Below, piece after piece: positions 32,201 through 40,200 of a stretch of DNA of 64,000 nucleotides (position 1 is the first letter of the stretch; each line of letters begins with the position of its first letter). This stretch comes from Sternotherus odoratus (lineage: Eukaryota; Chordata; Testudines; Kinosternidae). The notes under the pieces are model-generated. The model had not been told where the DNA came from, made no database searches, and saw only the letters and a program-made list of their open reading frames with translations. The stretch is taken from contig JAVMKO010000022.1 in NCBI GenBank assembly GCA_032164245.1, positions 10,477,845-10,541,844 of the forward strand, read 5' to 3'. The translations under genes and the position numbers were made by a program.

Positions 32201-35011
32201 GCTAAAAGTTCATATTATACTTATATGGTTGAGATTAGGCGTATACCTACATGCTTATTTCACAATTTGGGAAGAGAAACCATACACTGTTAAACACATC
32301 CCATTTTCTGCTTATCAAGTTAAACGTAGCACTGTTTGCTTATCAAGTTTCCCCATCTGTAAAATGGGACTCGTGACACTTACCTCCTTCGTCAAGTACT
32401 ATGAGCTCTAGGGATGAAAAGCAGTAGCAAGGCGCTAGGGATTATCATTACAGGAGTCTCTGTAATGCTCCCGGTGGTTGTGAGACATCAGCGGGATTTT
32501 ATCCCTGCAGAATCTCCCCTGAAGCGGCAAAGCTTAGTTGCGTGGTGGGAGTTTGTGGTGCTCCTGTTTTGCTCACTGTTTGATCTCACTGTTCCTCATG
32601 CCGTCTGAAAACTCCACAGGTCCAGGGGGAAGCCAGCCACGAAGCCACAGACCACCCTAGCCAGGCCGGCTCTGACCTGACTGCTGATCCACCAGCCCCA
32701 CCTGAAACAACAGAGGCGCTTCATCCCATCAAAACAGAAGATCCTGAGCTGGTAGGAACTGTGACCCTCCCTTCTCTTTGGATTAGATGCGCTGGGGCCT
32801 TAGGATAGGGTGGGGTTTGACACGCATCACCCACTTCCATTTGCCTGCATCGTCCTGCGGAATTGATGCTTGTAGTTCCCAGAATCCCCTGCACTATCCC
32901 AACTGGCCATGAGACTAGCCCGGGCGAAGGGTTCTGGGGAGCGTTCCCACGACCCATCCAGGCTTTTGGCTTTGATTTGTCAGTGTCTTCGCTGCCGCCA
33001 TTTCACTCCGCGCACTGGCAGGCCCACAGCCCCCCTCCGCCGGAATGATGTAACCTCCCTCATCCCCTCTGCCGTCTCCACAGCTCCAGCCGGAAGACCA
33101 CCCGAAGGCCCCGGATCTTCTCAGCCAGGCTGTCTCTGCTCTAGCTCCTTTACCTCCCCCCTGGTCTGAGATCCCAGAGGAGCTGCCTGCCATGGGAAAG
33201 GAAGAAATCGACCTGGTATGAACCAACCTCTCTGCCCCCGTTCTCCCAGGCGGCACCCTAGGCCTGGGAGGGGTTAAGACATTGCCCAGCCCACGCTTGC
33301 TTCCCAAACACCCCCAGAATCCTTTGCACGGGTGCTTCAAAGCAGGTGCCACGACAGTAGATTCTCGGAAACATCCCCCTGGGAGCCATTAATTTCTTGG
33401 CAGCTCTGTGAGGGCTGCCGGGGCGGTGGGTTTTGTGCCGGGCGCCTGCCCTCTGTGAACTGGGCTGAGAGCCGTCAACCTCCCGTCACGCAAGGGACAA
33501 GAACGGCGACTTTTCCTCGCCGCTGACCTGGCCGGGGTCATCCCGTCTCTGTCATCCCCTATTGGTTTTTTTAAAGGGAAACTGCCCCTGGCTACCCGGA
33601 CAGGAAAATGGGGCAGGTGGCATAAAGCACAGCAAAATGCTTTAAAATATTCTGCAGCCATCCCTCTCCTGCTCCCACCTCCAGCAAGCGACGAGGGGGA
33701 GAGCTGATCCCTGGCTTCTTCCCTCCCTACTGCCTCTGACTTTGGGATGATTTCACTTCTCAGTAGCCCTGTTCGCTCTTGTACCCGCAAATGCCCAGCC
33801 CTGTCTTCCCCCCCCAGAGCAGGTTAACCTCCTTCCCTCGCCCTGTCTGAAATCAACGCAGGAGCAGCTGGCCGCTCATCAGGAGGACGCAGGCTGTCCT
33901 CACCGGGACTCTGCTCGGGCCACCCCACCGGAGACGATGCAGTACCTCCGTTCGGCTGCCATCCTGGCCAGAAAGGAAGAAATTGAGCTGGTAAGTTCTA
34001 ACTCTCCCCTCTTGCTCACCCAGGAGCAGGGTTGGATGTGTGCAGGGTCTGGGTTTCCCTTCCCCTCCCGAACCACCTCTGACATCTGCACACCTTGCCC
34101 CCAATCCCTTGCAACAGCTGCTGTGAGGGCTTCAAAGCAGGAGCAGTAGGTTCGAGGGGGTGGGGGGTGCATCTCAGACCAAGATGTGTCTATCTATGAA
34201 TGACCAGCGTGGTCCGGGGTTGGGAAGAATGAGGTTGGAGGCAAAACCCCACTTCCAGCCAGGGGCATCTCAGGGCTAGTGAGTTGGGTGCCAGGAAGTC
34301 AAAGCAACCTAGCCCAGTCCTCCTCCTGGATTTGTTTTCTTTAGCCTGTGCCTGGGGCGGTCACGCATGCGAAAAGTGTTCTTCCTGCTGGAGTCACACT
34401 CCGCTGGGGAGTGGATTAAACTCTCGGGGGCTGGGAGAAGTCTGAGGCTGGCCCTGTTCTCTTGACACTCCCGGGTGGTGGGCTGGCCAGTTCATCTGGC
34501 TGCCCCTGCGGCTGGAGACTCCAGAGTCTGACCCCTGGCAAGGCTCTCGTGGTAGCAAAGTGTTCGGGGCGGAGGGAGTGAACGGGCAGACAGGAGCGTG
34601 GAGAGGACCCCGGGCTGCCCAGCAGAGGTGCGTCATGACAGCAGCAGGGATCAATGAAAGCAAATGATTATCCCAGCCCTAGGGAGAACCACTGGGCCTG
34701 AGTTATAGGGTAACTCTGATCATTTTCATGGGGCTGCCCTATGGGTCTCGGTACATCTGGGGAATCTCAGGCACCCGGGTTGAGCTTAGGGCCTGGTCTG
34801 ACGAGCTCCCCTTCTCCCCTCCCCGCAGTCCTACCGGCAGTCCAGCCTGGCCTTTGCTGTGGTGGCCACCCTGCTGCTGGAGAAGGAGCCCTCCATGGAG
34901 GCGGCGATGGGGTCTGCGCTGCGGGCCAACCTGCGCCAGGTCGGGGGCCACTGCCTGCAGGAGCTGGAGCGCTTCATTAGCAGCTACGACGCCGGCGCCG
35001 CCCGCTCCTGA
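23259..35011 (+). CDS. Periphilin-1-like protein, 14 coding exons
   Basis: Exons: 23259-23297, 24136-24267, 24741-24890, 26524-26673, 27493-27560, 28112-28239, 28731-28786, 29662-29781, 30399-30530, 31262-31387, 32620-32751, 33084-33215, 33862-33990, 34829-35011. They join in frame to 558 residues. Layout: short N-terminus; three modules ending in GFRD(R/G)WHS (14-157); a basic Arg/Gly/Tyr-rich stretch (about 180-222); Lys/Ser-rich segment (242-281); five acidic Ser/Pro modules (282-498); helical C-terminus (499-558). The end (KEEIELSYRQSS, then EKEPSMEAA, LRANL, ELERFISSYDA) matches periphilin-1's C-terminal region, which in PPHLN1 dimerises and binds TASOR in the HUSH silencing complex. The start fits a short ATG exon after an acceptor. 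Exon 5 needs a GC donor. I know no human gene at this position, so this may be a paralogue lost in mammals. The exon joins are predictions. Confidence 0.82.
24136..24267 (+). CDS. Periphilin-like exon 2 (first WHS module)
   Basis: 44 codons, phase 0 at both ends. Shares PQDHQ, then A.W, then (R/C)EEGFRD.WHS with exons 3 and 4, so the three modules come from old exon duplication. Human periphilin-1 has a related EYRDMRDGFRR stretch. Confidence 0.8.
24419..24943 (+). repeat. Segmental duplication, copy 1 (with exon 3)
   Basis: About 525 bp is repeated at 26202-26726 (offset 1783) and includes exon 3 and both its splice sites. Over the 150-bp exon, 147 positions are identical to copy 2. Confidence 0.9.
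24741..24890 (+). CDS. Periphilin-like exon 3 (second WHS module)
   Basis: 50 codons, phase 0-0, acceptor TCTTTGCAG and donor TCG|GTAAGT. Reads PFSRDIEPYPTDFYGG at its start and ends GFRDGWHS. Confidence 0.82.
25720..25860 (+). repeat. tRNA-derived SINE fragment
   Basis: Blocks 'caggacacctgggtcctgtt', 'ctaccactgacc' and 'gcaggtcactgcacc' follow the turtle tRNA-SINE body. A smaller piece (aggtgaccgggatgcctggg) lies near 27345. Confidence 0.6.
26202..26726 (+). repeat. Segmental duplication, copy 2 (with exon 4)
   Basis: Near-identical to 24419-24943. Similarity fades on both sides, so this is a tandem duplication confined to one exon and its flanks. Confidence 0.9.
26524..26673 (+). CDS. Periphilin-like exon 4 (recent copy of exon 3)
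   Basis: Differs from exon 3 at three positions. Two of them turn an Arg codon into Trp (ARW becomes AWW) and one is silent. Splice sites are intact and the phase is 0-0, so it can be included without a frameshift. It could also be an alternative exon or an assembly duplicate. Confidence 0.75.
27493..27560 (+). CDS. Periphilin-like exon 5 with probable GC donor
   Basis: APPPYQHCPES then a polar stretch to WDR. The next exon needs a phase-2 join. The only junction that gives it is GGACAG|GCAGGT, a GC-AG donor. The nearby GT (GCAG|GTGTTG, exon end 27564) would shift frame into the other reading. Confidence 0.6.
28112..28239 (+). CDS. Periphilin-like exon 6 (basic RG/Y-rich)
   Basis: Reads EYGFFPRKYRGRGWKHHRRP, then FRGGYRGKFDP. 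It is strongly basic and aromatic, of the kind that drives RNA binding and condensation in periphilin's N-terminal half. Upstream AGs at 28078 (ACCAG) and 28090 are in the same phase and could lengthen it. Confidence 0.72.
29425..29600 (+). repeat. tRNA-derived SINE
   Basis: 'cctagtggttagggcctgag' (A box region), 'gggttcaattcctg' (B box) and 'gtgaccttgggtgagtcac' are the hallmarks of the reptile tRNA-SINE. Not a tRNA gene: no cloverleaf pairing. Confidence 0.8.
29935..30065 (-). repeat. SINE tail-type repeat
   Basis: 'gctaggggctgtacag' ... 'tagtccctgccctaaagggc' ... is a block common at turtle loci. A second copy lies at 30560-30690 and weaker ones at 48720-48810 and 49500-49620. Confidence 0.5.
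30399..33990 (+). CDS. Five tandem acidic exons (9-13) of the periphilin-like gene
   Basis: Exons 30399-30530, 31262-31387, 32620-32751, 33084-33215 and 33862-33990 are 126-132 nt each, all phase 0-0. They share a plan: V(H/Q).EAS, a D..SQA core, PPA.PETTE, then an acidic end in EIEL, DPEL or EIDL just before the donor. They look like serial exon duplications. The last one runs into the periphilin-type helix (RSAAILARKEEIEL). Confidence 0.82.
31790..32425 (+). repeat. tRNA-derived SINE split by a solo LTR
   Basis: Left part 31790-31895 ('gtctagtggttaaaacattg' to 'gtgcctcagtt') continues at 32350 ('ccccatctgtaaaatgggac'). Removing 31896-32349 restores the SINE's 'cctcagtttccccatctg'. Confidence 0.85.
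31896..32345 (-). mobile_element. Solo LTR of an endogenous retrovirus
   Basis: 450 bp, TG...CA ends, flanked by a 4-bp duplication agtt (31892-31895, 32346-32349). On the minus strand it has TATAAAA (32061-32067), then AATAAA (31984-31989), so U3-R-U5 runs high to low coordinate. It contains a G-run near 32170. The 4-bp duplication suits a gammaretrovirus-like (class I) element. No internal viral genes remain. Confidence 0.85.
34829..35011 (+). CDS. Periphilin-like terminal exon (helical C-terminus)
   Basis: 60 residues and a TGA stop. SYRQSS, LLLEKEPSME, LRANLRQVG and CLQELERFISSYDA align by eye with periphilin-1's C-terminal helices, including the YRQ, EK.PS and ELk.FI..YD positions. This is the strongest evidence for the family call. 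Confidence 0.88.
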   Translation, partial: SYRQSSLAFAVVATLLLEKEPSMEAAMGSALRANLRQVGGHCLQELERFISSYDAGAARS

Positions 35012-35605
35012 GCGGCCGCACTGCAGGAGACGTCTGCTCAGGCTCTGAACCCGGGGGGGAGGGTGGGGGGGGGGGGGGCTGCTGGGGAGCCCCATCAGTG
35101 GGTCTGGTTGGGATGAGACAGCAGCAGATGCAGACTTGTGCTGCTGCAGCGGGAGATGATGGGATGAGAGCAGAGCCCCGGCAGGGAGGGCTGGGATCAC
35201 GGTGCCGGTGCCGGACAATGGCACGGAATGGGAAAGGGACTGTTGACTCAAAGTGGCGGGGAGGGGGAGTTATTTAGCAGGGGAGGGGTCTGAGCGGTGC
35301 TAGGGCCGAAGGGGTCAGTAGCCGTGGGGATGGATAAGTGGTGCCGGGGGGGCTGGGGATGAGGAGGGAGTTGTGGGGCAGGGCTGACTGCAGCCGACAC
35401 TGTCCGTGATGAGCGACGGCTTTCTCGGGATAACACTTGCCAGTTTCACCCGGCCAGGATCGGGGCCCCTGAGCCTCATGGCTTCATTGAAGGAGAGGAG
35501 GGAGGAGTTCCTATAAAAGCCCCTGCTTGGCTTCCCTGAACTGTGAAACGTTTGTTTGTGGAGAAAATGGTTTTATCTCTGAAAAATAAAATGGCAGGCG
35601 GAGGG
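35012..35605 (+). other. 3' UTR of the periphilin-like gene
   Basis: From the stop to AATAAA at 35585-35590. Includes a G-run at about 35055-35080. Confidence 0.7.
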
Positions 35606-36489
35606 CAGAGTGCCCCCTGCAGCTTGCCCCAGTGCCATCTGCGTGCCTGTGTCCGCCTGCTCCAGTGCGAATACAGCCGCTCTCAGATGGAGGCGCTGCG
35701 AGGAGTCCGTGGGGAAGCTGGTAAATAAGGCAGCAGCTGTTCGGTGGGGTCGCTACACGCTTGTTTCAAAACATCCCATTTGGGGTATTTCTCCCGTAGG
35801 AGGAGCTGGCGGCGCTGCTTGGCGCAAGGTGGGATTTTTAAAGGAGCTAAGGGCTGGATTATTTTCACGCCCTCAGCACCTAGTGCACTGGGCTCTTCGG
35901 GAAATCCATCCACTTCATTTTCTGCCTAAATCGGAGCCAGAGTCTTGTGAAAACATGGCCCTGGGCGGCATAATCCTCAGTCCCACAGCAGGTCCATGGC
36001 AGCGCTCCTGGACTCCCCACCCCGTTCTGCAGAGGCACTTTGCTCGTGACTTGCAGCTCCCCTGCTCTTCCATATCTGGACCCCTTACGTCAGCCCCACC
36101 CCCTCCCGTTTAAAAGCTGGGCTCTGTCCCGCCAGCATAATCCATCATCTGGGCTAGACCATCCCGCCCCCCTGTGTAGACGCAGGCAGCCCAACGGAAG
36201 GATTCCTCCATCGAGGTCGCTGTCTCCTCTCGGGGAAGAGCATTAGTGGCATGGACGGAAAAAATTCCTTCCGCGATTGTGGGAAGCGTCTGCATCGCTG
36301 TGCTGCTCCCGTGGCTGTAGTGGAGACCTACCCAGCGGCAGGGAAGCCCCTGGCTTTGCTTTGGGCAGCAACTGGACCCTGGTAATGCAGCGAGGCCCTT
36401 CTCTTCTTCCTCCTGCGGGAAGCAGGCAGGCAAGTGGCAGAGGGGGCCCCACCCAGGACCTGCTTCTCTTAATCCACACGCCAACCCCT

Positions 36490-37246
36490 CTCAGGTCGGT
36501 GTTGAGCTTTATTGGTGAGGCTTAGGGATCTCTGGAATCCCCCGGCACATTCACAGTCTGCCCCTCACCACCTCCCGGGCTGGGGGAGTTTCATCGCGCA
36601 CTGTTTGGTTCTGGGATTTCAAAACCCACCGTCCCCCTCCAACGTCCAGTCCAGAGCCTCCCTGTGGGTGAGAGAGCTGCACCCGGCCCGGAGCTGAAGG
36701 ACCTGTTGTCCACTGGTGCTGATGGGCTGGCGAAAGGGGCCACCCCCCTCCCCTGAATGTGCGCACCTGTCTGAACGAGGTTCTGAGAGCAGGACGTCCC
36801 TTAGGGCACCTCAGGTGGAGCAGCCACACTCCGCCGCCTGCGTCCAGCCCCTCTGAGCCCTCCAGTGCCTGCAAAACCCTACTAGGGGGCCGTGGAGAGA
36901 TCTGGCTGGCAGCAGACACGGTTGTGTTCACACCCCACCCCGCCCGCCCCTGCGTTTCACAGTCAAACGGGCTCTGGAGAACAAACCGGGCTGGCTGGTT
37001 TGTCTTTGCCCGCGTCTGGGTGTGAGGTAAGAGAGGGGATGTCTGTGCCCCCCGAGGGCTGTCTGCCTTCCCCTCCCCGGCTTGCTGTACCTATTCTTCG
37101 TGGGGCTGCTTCTCTTCCCCTGGCTTGTCTGCTGGGGGGAGGGGACCCCCTGGTTAAATACACTTGGCTAAGTAACAAATTCTGCCTCCCGCCATCCCCC
37201 CCACGCTGCCTGGGGAGCCCTTGCTCTTTGCCCAGCCTCCCCCCTG
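36490..37246 (-). other. PRICKLE4: PRICKLE4 3' UTR
   Basis: AATAAA on the minus strand at 36508-36513 gives a likely end near 36490, about 0.9 kb from the convergent periphilin-like 3' end. The interval 35605-36490 holds nothing I recognise. Confidence 0.6.
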
Positions 37247-40200
37247 CTAGGAAATGCTGCAGTGTTTGCTGCTTCCTCGCAGCCTGGCCAAGGGTTTGCA
37301 CCTTCCCGCCACCCGGCCAAGGCCGCTCCGTTCCCTGCCGCCAAGGGCTGGCCCAGCCGTCGGGATGGGTTTCCCAAAGAAGAAGCCCTCCTGCTCCGAG
37401 TCTGAGTCCGAGGAGGAAGAGCAGGTCGGGCACCAGGAATCTCCTTCCTCCAGGACGTCCGGTGGGCGGGCGTCCGTGAGCGCCGGGACCGGGCTCTGGG
37501 GTGCTGCCCTGCTGGGGTCGGCGGATGAACCGATTGGAAAGTGCGCGGCTCCCCCGCCTGGCTGAGGCCTTGCGAGCGTGCTCCCCGGGCGCTGCTTGCC
37601 CAAGGCCCCCGGTCCATTCAGACCCAGTTCACTGGGCAGCGGGGTGGAGGATCGTTCCTGCCCCGGGGGAGCAGCCACTGCTTGTGCCAGCGCACTGGGG
37701 TAGGGAGGTCCCTTACTCCTCTCCTTGAATGCTGTCCCGGGGCCCTCCTGGCTTCTGAGTCCGGGGCGCAGGGAGGCTTGATCGGGGGAGTCCTCCATCT
37801 CTGCAAGAGGGGAGAAGGAGAGAGAGAAAGGGGTCTGAATGTGCCCCTCACCCCCACTGGAGGACAACTGCTGTACAGTGCCGGAGACTTAAGTTCTGCC
37901 ATGACGTGTACATGGAAGCTGATGGGGCTGCATAAATCAGGGCAGGATTTTCCTCACCCTACATCTTACCCTGTGGTATCCCCTGTCGGCCCCCCCGGAG
38001 ATGTTCCTGAGGCCTGACAGGCTGGTCTGTCATGGTAGAGCCTATGGGCCGGATTCTGATCCTGCTGACCGTGCAACCTCCCCGCTGACTTCCCTGGGCA
38101 AGAGGAGAACGGGCCTAGGCTCCGGCCAGTCCTGACACTACGTGCTGGCAGGACATGCCCTGGCCTCTGGCGGCGAAGGGAAAATTCCCTGTCCTGGCCT
38201 CGCGGGATCAAAGTTCCCCTGGCCCCTGATTTTCCCCCCCCACCCCCCGCTTTTGAAAGCGGATCATGCGCAACTGTACCCTCCGCCTCTGCCCTCTGCT
38301 GACAGGAATCGCCACCCATTGCTGGAACCGGAGGGGCGCTCCCTGGCCCTGGGACACTCCTGCCGCCCTCGCTGCTGGCCCTGGAGACGGGCGTCGAGTC
38401 GGGAGAGGGGGCCAAGGCGGAGTCGGACGAGTCCGAGGCTGTGGAGGACGCCGACGCCTTCTCCAAGCTACAGGCCTCGGAGCAGTAGAGGAGGCTGTGA
38501 CGGGGTGTGACCGGCTGTCCCAGCAGCGGTTTCCGGCAGAGGCTGCAGCAGAAGCAAGAGGCCCGGGCGTGCCAGTGCCGGCCTTGGTGAGTGGCCTGCT
38601 CGCTGTCGATACCTGAGGGACGGCACAGGGCGCGACAGCCCCCGCAGAGCCGTTAGGACAGGAGACTCTTCCTCCAGGAGGTGCCTGTCCTCTCCCAGTG
38701 AGGCCTCAGCTGTGCCACCCCAGGCTCACTGCCTCCCATTCATTCTAATCCCTCCACCCGGGAACGCTGGCTAGTGCGAGCCCCCCGCAGTATCCTTCAG
38801 CCCACTCTGCACCCCCTCAGAGTGCACCATTTGCCTGCTACCTACCGATGAGCTCGCCACAGGCCTGGCAGAGCTCCGCGTAGAGGCGCTCGAAGCAGCT
38901 GCAGCAGCAGGGTCTGCCGCCCTTCATGACGTACCTCTGCCCCCCAAGAGGCAGGTCGCACTCCAGGCAGCAGAAGTGCTCAGCATGCCAGCGCCGGCCC
39001 TCGGCCTCCGTGCACTCGTCTGTGAAAATCAGCTGGCGAGAGAAGGCACAAGGGAGACCTCAGCCGGACGCCAAGGGTGGAGATGGTAGCATTTGGATCT
39101 GGGTTGTAAGCCCACCTCCTGAAAATCTGGGGGGATTCGAGCTTATTTCTCATGCTAAGATGGGGATGTTCATGCTTCAGGGCATTAGTGGGTTGTTGCA
39201 GGGGTCAGGAAGGAACCCCCGCTGCCTGTGTACACACCATAGACAGCATTGTACAACTGGGCACCTTCAGCTTCCTCTGAGCATCACTGGCCGGAGCCAG
39301 GGTGCAGGAGCAGATGGACCAATGGGCTGGTGCAGTGTGGCAGGGATACTGGACTAAATGGAGCCGAGGCCTAGCGTGGCATAGCAGTTCCGGTGACTTC
39401 AACGTGGGACACAGTCACACGCAGCCCCCGGTGCCTGGGCAGTCGCTTGCGCGCCTACCTGATCGCATGCGGCGCAGCGTGGCCGGAAGAACTCTGCGTG
39501 GTGTCTGCCGCAGTAGATCTTCCCGTCTTGGTGGAAGTAGATCAGCTCAACCAGAGGCTGGTGGCAGGAGTGGCAGACAAAGCAGGAGGGATGCCAGCAG
39601 GGCCGGTCCCCCAGCCTGGAGGCGAAAACCCCCAGGTCCCCTGTGTTCAACCTCCTGCCGCACTGCAAGGCAAAGGGATATCAGGAGTCCTGAGAATCGC
39701 CCTGGGACCTGTGAGCTGGCCAGTTACAGCTTGGGGGAAGGGGCAAAACCACAGGTGCTGATGGGCCCCAGGCTGCAGTCTGGCATGTGCTGGAAGTAAA
39801 GGAGGTTGGAACGGGCATGGAAAGGTCTTACCTTTTCACACAGACGGGCAGAGGGCACAAGGTGTGCACATCCCTGCCCCAGTGACTCCTGCCTGCGACG
39901 GGCGCTGAACGCCTGCAGTTGTCTCCTCTCCTCCTCCCCAAGGCCGGGGCAGTACCTGTCCTGGAAAGGAACCAAGAGAGGACATCACAGCAGCAGGAGC
40001 AGTGGGGGGTTTTCACCCCTGCCACCCGGTGCTCCCATGTGGAAGACCTGCTTGGACGCTGTGCTGATGGGGATCGCATTGGAGTGTAGGCACAAGGGCC
40101 AGGAGTTTGGTTGGCGTCAGGAGCCCATGTGGCCGAGCAAAAAATAACCATGTAAAAAAATCCCAAAAGGCCAGCTGGCCAATCAGGAGTGGAGGAACTA

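Noticed and set aside
38304..38612. Alternative PRICKLE4 exon 6 end at 38304 (T|GTCAGC)
   Set aside because: Joined to exon 7 it would create a stop codon. The donor at 38280 keeps the frame to the CAAX end.
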